From assembly GCA_037126765.1 (NCBI GenBank), contig JBBCBC010000009.1, forward strand, positions 26,496,870 through 26,560,869: a stretch of 64,000 nucleotides of DNA, given 5' to 3'. The first letter of the stretch is position 1, and each line of letters starts with the position of its first letter. Under the pieces are notes generated by a model. It had not been told where the DNA came from, searched no databases, and saw only the letters and a list, made by a program, of their open reading frames with translations. Both the position numbers and the translations under genes were made by a program. Positions 13,376-24,960 of the stretch are shown here, piece by piece. The DNA is from Stenogyne calaminthoides. Lineage: Eukaryota > Streptophyta > Magnoliopsida > Lamiales > Lamiaceae.

Positions 13376-13652
13376 TTCAACCTTTCACGATGGGTTGTTC
13401 ATTTCCATCTAGGTCGTGAATGGCTTACTTTTAGTTACAAGGGACTGTTAATTTAATCTTCTGTGATCTGATATCACTAAATTAACTACAATGTAACACG
13501 TACGACTTATTGAACAGTAATTCAGTAAATATATGTAACATTTGATAATATTTAAAGCATCAGTGATAAACAATTTATTTCAGTAAATAAGTCTGAAAAT
13601 TCAGTTTCGATTATACAAAGTAAAAAGCATACTTTCTAGTATAATCCCAACA
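13376..13652 (-). repeat. 5' LTR of element A, first 277 bases, displaced by element B
   Basis: This part begins on the minus strand with TGTTGGGATTATACT at 13652 and continues exactly where the distal part stops at 4322. Bases 13371-13375 (TACAC) are the target duplication made by B. Confidence 0.92.
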
Positions 13653-14096
13653 AAATTATGGATAGTGAAATTAATATTTCTATTTATAAAAGTAAAAGCT
13701 TATTGTTGGACGGATTAAAAAGAAAAGTGGGAACTTATAGTGGGAGGGAGGGAGTATATGTTATTTTATATATAATTTTTTTAAGTGTAAAATCTTAAAA
13801 AATGGTCCACAATACTCCGAAATCTTTTCTCTCTAGAGATTTGTGGCAATTATTAAAATTTTATAACACTTTTTTAAATAAAATATTAAATGAATAATCT
13901 TGATTGCTATAAATATTTCCTAATTTTTTATTCCGTAAAAGTTTGTGCTCCAAATCATATAAAAATATAATACGCCGGATAGCTAAATTTTTGTGATAAA
14001 TATATGATCCAAATCATATAATATACAATAATTAATTATTTATTAATATTTATCCTAAAGATATAAAAATATTTTCTTATAATAGATTATTTGTTA
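13653..14096. other. AT-rich intergenic sequence with a MITE end
   Basis: No gene is seen. The string GGGAGGGAGGGAGTA near 13742-13756 resembles the terminal inverted repeat of a Stowaway MITE, but no matching second end was found. Confidence 0.4.
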
Positions 14097-14395
14097 GTCC
14101 CTTTATCCCATAACAACTTACTCATTTTCTTTATTAGAACGTTTCACAATAAGTATTTGCACACCCTAAAAATAAAAAAACATTTCATAAATTTCATCCT
14201 CACAATATCTATAATTTTATACAAAATATCATTACTTTTGGACCCACACTTATACACAATTCAATTCATTCATATCTTTACATCAATACATATATAAATA
14301 TTTACAAAATGAACCTTCAAAACCTTAATTATTACTATAATTTTTTTATTGTTTGTGTCCATCATATGGTACAAGTTATTTCAGGACGGAAGGAG
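14097..14395. mobile_element. Stowaway-like MITE
   Basis: The left end reads GTCCCTTTATCCCATAAC. The right end, reversed, reads CTCCTTCCGTCCTGAAAT, and both resemble the CTCCCTCCGTCCC end of plant Stowaway elements. TA flanks both sides (14095-14096 and 14396-14397), the target duplication of Tc1/mariner-type elements. There is no coding capacity. Confidence 0.65.
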
Positions 14396-14689
14396 TAATA
14401 TTTGTCATAAATTATATAATTAAATATATATAATTTGTTAGAATCCATAAGACTTAAGATTTAAGAAAATATTGTTTTAGATGTAAATTATTTGTCAATA
14501 ATAGAGTTGATAATTTGAGGTCGGCCGACCGGCCAACTCGAGGCTAAGTATGAAATGGGCTCAAAAATTAGAGGCCCAAAAAAAGTCAGGCCAATTTGGC
14601 CCATCCAATTTGGCCCACAATCGTTCTAGCCATACATTCTAGCCGTTCTCGAGCATATTATGTTTTTTGTCATGTAACTTTGACTCATT

Positions 14690-14880
14690 TTGGTCGTGGT
14701 CCTACTAACTTACACATTTTGATCTTGGTCATGTAACTTCACAAAATTCGACTTTTTCGTCATGTCGTACTTACAAAATTCTACTTTTTCGTCTTGTCAC
14801 CTGCTAGTTACCTGCAGTAGCAGGTGACAGGATGAAAAAGTTGAATTTCGTAAAGTTACAAGACCAAAATCATAATTGGT
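14690..14880. repeat. imperfect inverted repeat
   Basis: A segment around ACAAAATTCGACTTTTTCGTC (14737-14760) is repeated in reverse at about 14830-14860. A tight hairpin of GTCACCTGCTA and TAGCAGGTGAC lies in the centre (14796-14828). It looks like the remains of a foldback or Mutator-type element, but clean ends and a target duplication were not found. The flanking 14396-14690 holds no gene. Confidence 0.5.
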
Positions 14881-14919
14881 CAATATATATATATATACCC
14901 TTTCTCCACTTATATAGTC

Positions 14920-15433
14920 AAAAAAAAAAGTTTTTTGGTTCCATAACTTTCCTGTAATCCATTTTTTGTCCAAAAAAATTTAACTATCCAATTTTGGTCC
15001 CCTAACTGTTTCGATTGTCCAATTTTGGTCCCATTTTTATCGAAAAATAGAAAATTTTATAATTTTCAGTCATGCGAAAGTCACATATCGGTTAAAAATG
15101 CGGGTTTTCGAGCTCGTATCTGATGTGGACACTGATTGTTAAAAGAAAAGTTTATTTTTCTAAAAAAATAGAAAGAACAAGAAAATTTCTTCCAAGTGCG
15201 GAAAAATGAATTATTAACGTCCACGTCAACTACGAGCTCAGGAAACCCCAATTTTAATCGGCATGTGACTTGTGTGTGATAAAAAAAAAGACAAAATTTT
15301 ATGTATTTCGACAAAAATGAGATCAAAATTGGACAATCAAGATAGTTATAGGACCAAAATTAAAAAGTTAAATTTTTTGGGATAAAAAACGAATTACAAA
15401 AAAGTTATGAGACCAAAAAACTTTTTTTTTCTC
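14920..15433. mobile_element. short Mutator-like (MULE) non-autonomous element
   Basis: The two ends are inverted repeats of about 110 bp. The left arm (14920-15035) carries TTTTTTGGTTCCATAACTTT and TCCAATTTTGGTCCC. The right arm (15305-15433) carries their complements. The nine to ten bases TATATAGTC(A) occur directly at both borders (14911-14919 and 15434-15442), which fits the 8-11 bp duplications of Mutator-type elements. No transposase is present; the open stretch 15081-15326 on the minus strand shows no known domain. Confidence 0.72.
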
Positions 15434-15676
15434 TATATAGTCACTGATCGTCTCGTCAATCGTTAAGAAAAGAAACCAATATGTAGAGAGTGTCCCACGA
15501 CCAATCAACTTTTAAAGGCCAGAGTCAAATCATCAAAGCCAATTAACGAGCAACTGCCCGGGTGTACGTCTACCTAGAGCATTACTCTCCAACTCGAATT
15601 AAGTGAGCATCTTACAAACCACAATTGTTATATTCACATTTTAATAGACTCGATTGGACTCGTGACTTGCAGTCGT

Positions 15677-15804
15677 CGCACAATGCATGCGACACCGCAG
15701 CCGCGTGTCGCGCAACGCATGCGAAAGCGCAACCGCGTGTCACGTAACGCATGCGACACGGCAAGTGCATGTTGCGCAAAGCGTGCGACACGTCTTGCGT
15801 GTGT
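15677..15804. repeat. GC-rich 32-bp tandem repeat, four units
   Basis: Units start at 15677, 15709, 15741 and 15773 and are each 32 bp, built on CGCAACGCATGCGACAC followed by GCAACCGCGTGT. A partial fifth unit follows to about 15822. The block is CpG-rich and directly abuts very AT-rich DNA. An open frame on the minus strand here (15634-15816) is a product of the repeat, not a gene. Confidence 0.85.
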
Positions 15805-15839
15805 CGTGCGCCACACGCGACAGAATTTTTTTTAAAATT

Positions 15840-16760
15840 TAATTTATGATTTTTTATTTATTATTTAGAATTAATTATTTAATTAATTAAATGTATTAAT
15901 TAATTTTATTTGATTAATTAAAAAGTATTAATTATCTATTTATAAAGTATTAGTTCATTCATTGAAAAGTGTTATAGTTGATTGGTCATAAAATATTAGT
16001 TCATTACATGAAAAATATTAGTTATTTGGTTATCATCAATATTAGTTCATCAATTGAAAAATATTAGTTCATTTATTGAAAATTATTATAGTTGTTTGGT
16101 TATAAAGTATTAGTTCATTAATTGAAAAGTATTAGTTATTTGGTTATCAACAATGTTAGTTCATCAATTGAAAAGTATTAGTTATTTGGTTATAAAGTAT
16201 TAGTTCATTAATTTAAAAGTATTAGTTCTTTTGTTATCAACTATATTATAGTTTAGTAATATAAAAGTATTATAGTTATTTGGTTATCAACAATATAAGT
16301 TTTACTAATTGAAGAAGTGCAAATATATTGATTTGAAATAGAAAAAAAAGTTTTATATCCATATCAATTTAAACATGAAAAAATAAATATACACATTACA
16401 TAATTTCTATTGAAAAGTATTAATTATTTAGTTATAAAGTATTAGTTCTTTCATTGAAAAGTATTATAGTTGTTTGGTCATAAAGTATTAGTTTGGAAAG
16501 TATTAGTTATTTGGTTATCAACAATATTAGTTCATCAATTGAAAAGTATTAGTTCATTCATTGAAAAATATTAATTAGTTGGTTACAAAGCATTAGTTCA
16601 TTTATTGAAAAGTATTAGTTATTTGTATACAAAGTATTAGTTCATAAATTTAAAAGTATTAGTTATTTTGTTATCAACTATATTATAGTTCAGTTAATAT
16701 GTATCAATTATCAATTTAAACATGAAAAAATAAATATACATATTACATGAATGAAAAAAT
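15840..16760. repeat. AT-rich degenerate tandem repeat
   Basis: Irregular copies of GAAAAGTATTAGTTATTTGG and TATCAACAATATTAGTTCATC recur through the block with periods of roughly 20-50 bp. No coding sequence is seen. Confidence 0.75.
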
Positions 16761-17540
16761 AAATATACACATTACATAATTTCCATCCGAGGATGGACTG
16801 CGACGTGCTGCTAGAAAAACGTGAATTAAATATTAAAAAAATGTATAATATTTATCTTTCTTGTTATTTGTAGACCTATATTTAGCCTCACGTCGCGGTG
16901 CATCCAAGTTGTGTAATGTACGGTATAATTCTATTATGCTTTCAAATTCTAAATTTAAACCATTTACAAAAGGATCATGTTTGCATTTCTAGTATGCAGA
17001 TATAAACGGTACCGAATGCTCCTCGGTTGTCATATATGCAACTGAAATTACAATTAAAAAATTATAATTATAATTAAATAAAATTCATAAATAAAAAAAT
17101 ATAAAATAACATCAATGTAGTTTTTTTTACCAATATCCAATGAGAATTGTTGTGCACGCTCCCCAAGACCAGTTTCGAGGTCGGAAGTCCTCGATATGTA
17201 TCTGTTGTTGCGGGAAGGCAAAAATGTCAGTCATGTTCACTAAATGACATTACGAAAACGTTATATGTGGTTGCAACCAGGTATCCATGTTCAGGTAATG
17301 AAAATTATTTCTCTTGTGGGGCAAAACCCTGGAAGTGAATGAGTGTTTCTGCCAAATCTGACATGGTTGTGTAACCACGTATAATTTTCTAATCATCACA
17401 TTCCAATTCCATTCCAATAATTTTCTAATCATCACATTCCAATTATTTTATAATCATGACACATATCAAATCAAAGTGGTTCCAATTATTTTCTAATCAT
17501 CACAAATATCAACTCAAAGTAGTTAAGGTTTTACCTCATG
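16761..17540. other. unassigned sequence
   Basis: Short higher-GC islands (16785-16825, 16885-16910, 17150-17225) sit in AT-rich DNA. Open stretches at 17147-17338 (plus) and 17250-17435 (minus) have no recognisable domain. The phrase TAATTTTCTAATCATCACATTCC is repeated in part about three times at 17380-17510. No gene can be supported. Confidence 0.4.
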
Positions 17541-17775
17541 AATGTATGTGTTAGTTGATATGCTATAAGGTATTACTTGATATTCTATAAGGTATTACTT
17601 GATATGCTGTAAAATATTACTTGATATGTTGTAAGGTAGTATTTGATATGCTATAAGGTATTACTTGATATGTTGTAAGGTATTACTTGATATGTCGTAA
17701 GCTATAACTTGTTTTGTTGTAAAGTATAACTTGATATGATGTAAAATGTTAGTTGATATGCTTTAGTATTAGTTG
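17541..17775. repeat. 22-bp tandem repeat (TTGATATGCTATAAGGTATTAC type)
   Basis: About ten variable copies of a 22-base unit (TTGATATGCTATAAGGTATT plus AC) follow one another. The unit is unrelated in detail to the repeat at 32995-35395, but similar in length and TATTACTTG content. Confidence 0.75.
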
Positions 17776-17985
17776 ATTCTATTTTCCAACACAGAAAATT
17801 GATGTTTAAAATTATTGTGGATGATCTTTAAATTAGATAGGGAGTCATCCATTCATATATATGGATGAGAGAGAGAATTTTTTTAATTTGCATTAAAGTG
17901 AACAGAAATGAGGTGATAGTGAGACCCATAAAAGGTGTATGGATGGATGAATGATTGATAAATCATTGTGGGAGTATGTTTAAAC

Positions 17986-18803
17986 CAGTATTTTTATAAT
18001 TTTTGATGACCAAATCGGACTGAGCACCAGTTGGTGGTTCAACCGGTTGAATCGGTTGGACCGGCGGTTCAACTGTTAAAATGATCCTTATCTATCTTTT
18101 ATGTTTTTTTTTTTTAAATGTTCAATTCATTAATACACTTATAGTATTAATATTTAACATTAATTAATCAAACTTGAGGCATAGAAATAATATAACCGTG
18201 TTGATCTTCTTGAGAAAAGAAATATTATATTTCAAAATAACTTTGAAAAAAATGAAAAACTAGAATATTTTTATCCCACACCAAGTAAGTATTAGAGAAA
18301 ATGTGAGAGAAAGTAATATAAAAGGAGGAAGAGGTTTTGCCCCACATCGAGTAAGTATTAGATGAAATGTGAGACGAAATAATATAAAAGGGAAAGAGGT
18401 GGACCTCATAATTTTTGTCTCACATCGAATAAGTATTAGAAAAAATGTAAAACGAATTAAGTAATATAAAAGGGGGAAGAGGTGGACTTCATATGGACCT
18501 CATATTTTTTGTCTCACATCGAGTAAGTATTAAAGAAAATGTGAGATGAAGTAATATAAAAGGGGATAGAGGTGGATCTAGATCCTTACTTGCAATAAAG
18601 ATTTGTGAAAAATTGATCGGTGGTTAGAAGTAATAATTTTTTTGACTTAAATAATTAATAGTTAAGATAAAAAAATATATCGAACGAACTGGTTTTACCG
18701 ATTTTGACCGGTTCAACCTGTAAAATGGTTTTGAGGGGGTGATTGAACCGGTTCCGAGACCAGTTCCTGGTTCAACCGGTTTGGTCCGATTCTGAAATCA
18801 CTT
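17986..18803. mobile_element. hAT-like non-autonomous element
   Basis: The palindromic octamer GTTTAAAC flanks the element (17978-17985 and 18804-18811), which fits the 8-bp duplication of hAT elements. The ends share AATCGGAC(C/T) and a CAACCGGTT-rich subterminal zone on both sides (18020-18070 and 18700-18790). There is no transposase. The interior carries four tandem promoter-like units. Confidence 0.65.
18273..18562 (+). promoter_or_regulatory. four tandem USE-plus-TATA units resembling plant snRNA promoters
   Basis: Each unit has a motif close to the plant snRNA upstream sequence element RTCCCACATCG, followed by TATAAAAG. Motifs: ATCCCACACCA at 18273-18283, GCCCCACATCG at 18339-18349, GTCTCACATCG at 18417-18427 and again at 18511-18521. 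TATA boxes start at 18317, 18383, 18465 and 18555. The gap between motif and TATA is 33 bp in units 1, 2 and 4 and 37 bp in unit 3. A gap of about 33-34 bp is characteristic of Pol II snRNA promoters in plants. No snRNA sequence is seen downstream, so function is inferred only from architecture. Confidence 0.5.
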
Positions 18804-19551
18804 GTTTAAACAATTAAATATTTGAAAATTAATGATGTGAATATGATGTGAAGGTGAGAGAATGGATGGATAGTTGAATTTTCATTTATCCATTGTACAT
18901 GCTCTTATATACAACATTAAATGTTATAATGATAACATAACATTTCTTGTATTATAAGGCCCCGATTGATAGCCCTACAATTTTTGTAGAAAAAGTTGTC
19001 CCATGACTATTTTAATGAGGAAAGATGCTACTAAATTGATTGCTAGGAATTATTAAAAAATGAGTGTTAAATATTATATGTTGATTGGTAGGAGGTATTA
19101 AAAGTGATATAAAATATTAAAAAATAATTAAAATGTATAAATGATCAATTTATCCTTCTACTTGATTCATACCCATTATGTTTTTTACAATTTGACAATA
19201 AAATGGAAAAAAAAAATGTATCAATGATCGAATCCAGATGCAATTGAAGAATCAAGTAGATGTATTCATACCCAGCAAAATATAGATGCATACCCAAAAA
19301 ATGGAAGAATCATAAAAAATTGAAGTAGAAGAAACCCATCAAAATAATTGACTGATACATATGGAATTGAAACCCACCAAAATATAGAATCATCAAATCA
19401 AGTAAATATAGAATCATCTACAAGAATCCCACCAAAATCAATTGCAAAAATGGAAGAATCATCAAGATATAGAATCATCAAATGGAAGAAACCCAGCAAC
19501 ATCAAGTAAATATAGATTCATACCCAAAATTACAGTGTTGTAGCAAACTTA

Positions 19552-21390
19552 TGTTGGGGAATTAATTGTCCGGATCAATTCGGAATGAATATTTAAATAC
19601 AAATTTAATTCTTGACAATTATTACTAACATGAATTAATCCATATTAATTCAAATAATAATTCAACAACAAATCATGCATATAAACAATTCACGTAAAAC
19701 CTACGCATGCGGAAATACTACGAGTTTACGTGAACTTACCACTTGGAATGGCAATGGTCTTGTATATGAAAACACACCAAAAGTCCTTCCCAAGTATTCC
19801 CTAGTCCTTGCTCGACAATCCGGTGGAAGGATACTCGCTAACAATTAACAAAAAGTAAAAATAAACTGTGTTGCACCACTTTTGTGGATTTACTAATTTT
19901 TCCAGCACATGGAATTGTTCTTGGGAATGAAAGAATCATCCCCTATTTATAGATGGGGTGGTGGGCGATTTTTAGGGAAGAAAAACAATGTGGGAAAATC
20001 TTTTCTTGATCTCCAAGAAATCTTGAATATATCTCATATATTTTTTTCCCCATAATTAAAATATTCCACAAAATCCCACCTCATCATGTTATGGAAAATT
20101 TTCGAAAATTTAGGGACAAGATTCCAAGATTTAGATCTTCTTGAATTTATGAGATATACTTGTACTTCAAGAAATACATATCTTCCATAATGTTTTTTGA
20201 AGAAAATCAAGAAAATCTTTCTTTCCCTTAATTATCAAAAATTTCGAAAATATCTAATATGAATAACCAAGTGGGAGATTTCTTGAATTTAATGATATAA
20301 TCTTGTATTCCAATAATACATATCTTCATTCCATAACAAAATTCAAAGAAAATCTTTCTCCTCTTTTATCCATAATTTTCAAAAAACAAGGAAAAATAGG
20401 CAACAAATTTATTTTATTTTTAAACACCTTTTTCAGTTATTGGACTTTATCTTGGGCTACTTGGGGGGCCTTTAGGAGAATTAAGATTGGACCTTCCAAT
20501 GGATCTTGAATTATCAATATTGAGCCACAATATTATTCAAGCCCATAAATATTAATTAATCCCACTACATAATTAATATTGCACTATCCATCTTAACCCA
20601 TATTACAGTTAATATGGCTCCCGGTTATTATTTCCCGTGTTTAAGATTATCTAGCCCATTAATTAATTCAAGCCACTGAAATAGCTTTCCATTAATTAAT
20701 ATATTTTATCCTTGGTAAAGGAACGGTTCAACATTATTATCCATACCGGAAACTAGTTCCACTTGCAAGATTTGGTATGATAAAACTTATGAACCTCCCA
20801 AGAGGGCAAATCGAACAAGCGTACTTGCACACGATTCTCCGTATTAAATCTTAGCAATCGCATGTGACCAATAATATTGCCCAAGATATAGGGTATTGAA
20901 TCTCACTGATTCTCTTCCCATAATAAGTCAAAGCAATAGTTACTAACCACACGCAATCCTATTTAAGGGACGAAGATTAAGAAATAACTAACCACTGAGG
21001 TCTAATTCATCCTAGTTCAGTTCTGAAGAATTTATCCTCATGTATGTCCTCTTCAATGCATCAGTCATGCACTAGTGTAATCTCTTGGTCAAGACAAACC
21101 AATCTGAGCCTTACACTACAACCTTTCACGATGGATTGTTCATTTCCATCTAGGTCGTGAATGGTGTATTTTTATTTACAAGGAACTGTAAATTTAATCT
21201 CATGTGATCTTGGTATCACTAAATTAACTACAACACTTACTATTTAATGAACAATTATGCAGTAAATATATGTAACATTCGATGATATTTAAAGCATCAG
21301 TGATAAATAATTTATTTCAGTAAATAAGTCCGAAAATCAGTCAGTCTGAGTATACAAAGTAAAAGCATACTTTCCAGTATAATCCCAGCA
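19552..21390 (-). repeat. 3' LTR of element C
   Basis: The LTR is 1839 bp and reads TGCTGGG to CCCCAACA on the minus strand. The TATA box TATAAATAG is at 19951-19943. The polypurine tract GTATAAGTGGGAGAT abuts it at about 21405-21391. Confidence 0.93.
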
Positions 21391-23114
21391 ATCTCCCACT
21401 TATACTCAAAGTCTGCTTTTAAGTATACATCAGCATGTCTCGTGTAGTACGTGACAACTAATGCCACCTACACGAACCTAATAATGTCTCCCACTTATAC
21501 TCAAAGCAGATTGACAACGGTCTTGACACCCATTCCTTTCACATGTCTCTCGAATGTATTCTGAGGCAGACCCTTTGTGAATGGACCAACTAGGTTGTCA
21601 TCTGACGCGATCTTCGCCACCTCTACATCTCCTCTCTTAACGATTTCTCGTCTAAGATTCCTTTCCTTCAGTGTGCTTGTTTGACTCGTGGACTCTTGGT
21701 TACCTTGAATTTGCCACTGCCCCCAGCAAATATTGCTAGACAAATTCGGAACTTCATCCAAGTCCACTAAGAAGGTCTAGAGCCAAACTGGTTCCTTCAC
21801 TGCTTCACAAGCAGCTACTTACCCGGCTTCCATGGTTGAGTCAGTGATGCATTTCTGCTTCACACTCGTCCATTTCATGGCTACATTTCCCAAATGAAAG
21901 CACACTAACTGAGGTAGATAGTTTCTGGAATCTAAGTCTGATTGGAAATCCGAGTCCGTGTAGCTTATGGGGATTAGACTATCTGACTGATAAACCAACA
22001 TTCTATCTCAAGTTCTTTTCAGATACTTCAGAATATTTTAAACTGCCGTCCAATGTTCCTTCCAGTGTTACTCTGATATCTTGCCACCATGCCAACGGCA
22101 AAGCAGATATCCGGTCTCGTACACAGCATTGCATACATAAGGCTTCCGACAGCCGAAGCATAAGGAATGTCTTTCATGTCATCTATCTCCTTTTGTGTCT
22201 TAGGGCACATTTCCTTGGATAGATGGATTCCATGCCTGAAAGGTAAGAAGCCTTTCTTGGAATCCTGCATGCTGAATCATTTCAAGACAGTGTCTATGTA
22301 TGAAGCTTGCGATAAGCCTATCATCCTTTTCTTGCGATCTCGAGTGATCTTGATCCCAAGAATGTGCCCGGTTTCCCCTAAGTCCTTCATTTCAAACTGT
22401 TTTGAAAGTCATGCCCTTACGTCTGATAACACCTTTACATCGTTCCCGATGAGCAGAATGTCATCTATGTATAGTACTAAGAATATCAATGCAGTTCCGA
22501 CACGCTTTTTATACACACAACTCTCGAACTCGTTTTGATCAAACCCGTAAGACTTTATAACATGATCAAAACATTGGTTCCAAGCTCTGGATGCCAGTTT
22601 GAGTCCGTAAATGGACTTCATGAGCTTACAAACTAGGTGTTCTTGGCCCTTTTCAATGAAGCCTTGGGGTTGTTGCATATAGATTTCCTCATCAAGACTT
22701 CCGTTAAGGAAAGCTGTCTTGACATCCATTTGCCAGATTTCAAAATCGAGATGCGCAGCTATCGACAAGAGAATCCGAATGGACTTGAGCATTGCTACAG
22801 GTGAGAAGGTTTCCTCATAATCGATCCATTCTTTCTGAGTATAACCTTTCGCCACAAGCCTTACCTTGAAGGTTTCCACCTTCCCGTCCGGTCCCCTCTT
22901 TCTCTTGTATACCCACTTGCAACCAATAGGTTTGACCCCATTAAGTGGTTCGACTAGCTCCCACACTCTGTTATGATCCATAAACCCCATTTCTGCTTTC
23001 ATTGCCTTTTGCCAAGAAACCGCATCCTTATCTTGGATTGCCTCATCGTATGTCCATGGGTCTGATTCATCTTGTCCGGGAATCAAGTCCGAGGACTCTC
23101 CTATCCCCATGAAT

Positions 23115-24960
23115 TGTTGGGATTATACTGAAAAGTATGCTTTAACTTTGTATAATCGAAACTGAATTTTCAGACTTATTTACTGAAATAAATTATTTAT
23201 CACTGATGCTTTAAATATGATTGAATGTTATATATATTTTTGCATAACCTGTTCAATAATTGCGACGTGTTACATCAGTAGTTAATTTAGTGATACCCGA
23301 TCACAGAAGATTAAATTAACAGTCCCTTGTAACTATAAGTACGCCATTCACGACCTAGATGGAAATGAACAACCGTCGCGAAAGGTTGAGGTGTAAGGCT
23401 CAGATTGGTTTGTCTTGACCAAGAGATTACACTAGTGCATGATGATCTTATTTGAATAGGACCTACAAGAGGATAAATTCTTGAAACCGAACAAGGAAGA
23501 ATTAGACCTCAATGGTTCGTTGTTTCTTAACCTTCGTCCCTTAAATAGGATCCGTGGGATCGGTAACTATTGCTTTGACTTATCATGGGTAGCGAATCGA
23601 GAGAGATTCAATACTTTTTATCTTGGGCAATATTATTGGTCACATGTGATTGCTAAGATTTAATACGAAGAATCGTGTTAAAACGCTTTGCTTTGATTTG
23701 CCCCCCTTGGGAGGTTCATAAGTTTTATCATACCAAATCTTGCAAGTGGAATTAGTTTCCGGTATGGATAATAATGTTGAACCGTTCTCTCGACCAAGGA
23801 CAAAAGATATTAATTAACGGAAAGCTATTTCAATGAGCTTGAATTAATTAATGGGCTAGATAATTTTAAACACGGAAATAATGACCGGAGCCATATTGAT
23901 TTGTAATATGGGTTAAGATGGATGGTGCGATATTAATTATGTAGTGGGATTAATTAATATTTATGGGCTTGAATTATATTGTGGCTCAATATTAGATATT
24001 CAAGATCCATTAGAAGGTCCAATCTTAATTCTCCTAAAGGCCCCCGAGTAGTAGCCCAACATATAGTCCAATAACTGAAAAGGTGATTAAAATAAAATAA
24101 ATATTGTTGCTTATATTTCCTCTTATTTTTTCGAAAATTATGGATAAAAGAGGGAGACAGATTTTCTTTGAATTTTGTTATGGAATGAAGATATGTATTC
24201 TTGGAATACAAGACTATCTCATTAAATTCAAGAAATCTCCCACTTGGTTATTCATAGTGAGATTTTCGAAATTTTGGAAAATAGAGGGCAAGAAAGATTT
24301 TCTTGATTTTCTTGAAAAGATATTATGGAAGATATGTATTTCTTGAAATACAAGAATATCTCATAAATTCAAGAAGATCCAAATCTTGGATTCTTGCACA
24401 CTATATTTTTCGAAAATTCCATAAAATAGAGGAGGTGGAATTTTGTGGAATATTTTAATTATGGGAAAGAGAATATATAGGATATATTCAAGATTTCTTG
24501 GTGACCAAGAAAAGTCTTATCCCACATTGGAATATTACAAAGTTTTTGTCCACCCTCCCTCCTATAAATAGGGGATGATTAGTTCATTCCCAAGTACAAT
24601 TCCATGTGCTGGAAATATTAGCAAATCCACATAAGTGGTGCAACAAAGTTTATTTTTTCCTTTTGTTAATTGTTCGCGAGTATCCTTCCACCGGATTTTC
24701 GAGCAAGGGCTAAGGGAATACTTGGGAAGTCCTTTTGGTTAGTCCGTCCGACCAAAGCCACTGCCATCCCGAGAGGTACGTTCACGTAAACCCGTAGATT
24801 CCGCATGCGTAGGTTTTACGTGGTTTTTTATATGCATGATATGTTGTTGCAATTATTATTTGAATTAATATAGGATTAATTCATGCTAGTAATAATTAAT
24901 GAATTAAATTTGTATTTAAATATTCACCCCGAATAGATCTGTGCAACTCATTCCCCAACA
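23115..24960 (+). mobile_element. solo LTR of the same Copia family inside pol of element C
   Basis: It is 1846 bp and runs from TGTTGGG to CCAACA. It is flanked by TGAAT on both sides (23110-23114 and 24961-24965). Element C sequence continues across it without loss, between ARG-QPERFM and MGIGESSD in the protein. No internal region is present, so it is what remains after recombination between the two LTRs of an inserted copy. The TATA box is at 24563-24571. Confidence 0.95.
24227..24571 (+). promoter_or_regulatory. LTR promoter: heat-shock-element-like cluster and TATA box
   Basis: Four exact TTCNNGAA cores lie within 150 bp: 24227-24234 (TTCAAGAA), 24309-24316 (TTCTTGAA), 24340-24347 (TTCTTGAA) and 24368-24375 (TTCAAGAA). 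The first and last extend to a third module with one mismatch (GAAATCTC and GAAGATCC). The TATA box TATAAATAG follows at 24563-24571. Equivalent cores are visible in LTRs of A, B, C and D. TTCNNGAA is the binding core of heat-shock factors. Whether this LTR responds to heat is not known. Confidence 0.5.

Larger units (their letters stand above)
1..13652 (-). mobile_element. Copia LTR retrotransposon A, incomplete at left window edge, split by element B
   Basis: This is a minus-strand Ty1/copia element. Reading from right to left it has a 5' LTR (13652-13376 plus 4322-2775), a tRNA-iMet type primer binding site (2772-2761), a long leader, and gag followed by protease. The integrase, RT, RNase H and 3' LTR would lie left of base 1. 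The LTR is interrupted by element B at 4323-13370. The five bases TACAC occur on both sides of B (4318-4322 and 13371-13375), and joining the flanks restores a normal LTR. A is therefore older than B. The reading frames are broken, so it is not autonomous. Confidence 0.93.
15577..18904. mobile_element. possible outer MITE-type element enclosing tandem repeats
   Basis: The left border reads GAGCATTACTCTCCAACTC and the right border, reversed, reads GAGCATGTACAATGG. Both resemble the GAGCATC-type ends of plant Harbinger or hAT MITEs. The flanking trinucleotides are CTA and TTA, which match at two of three positions. The end similarity is short, so this is only a suggestion. It would explain why several minisatellites sit together here. 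Confidence 0.25.

Noticed and set aside
15634..15816. Open frame on the minus strand
   Set aside because: It is entirely explained by the 32-bp tandem repeat.
18563..18800. A snRNA gene downstream of the tandem USE-TATA units
   Set aside because: No U1-U6-like sequence, Sm site or 3' box was recognised after the last TATA box.
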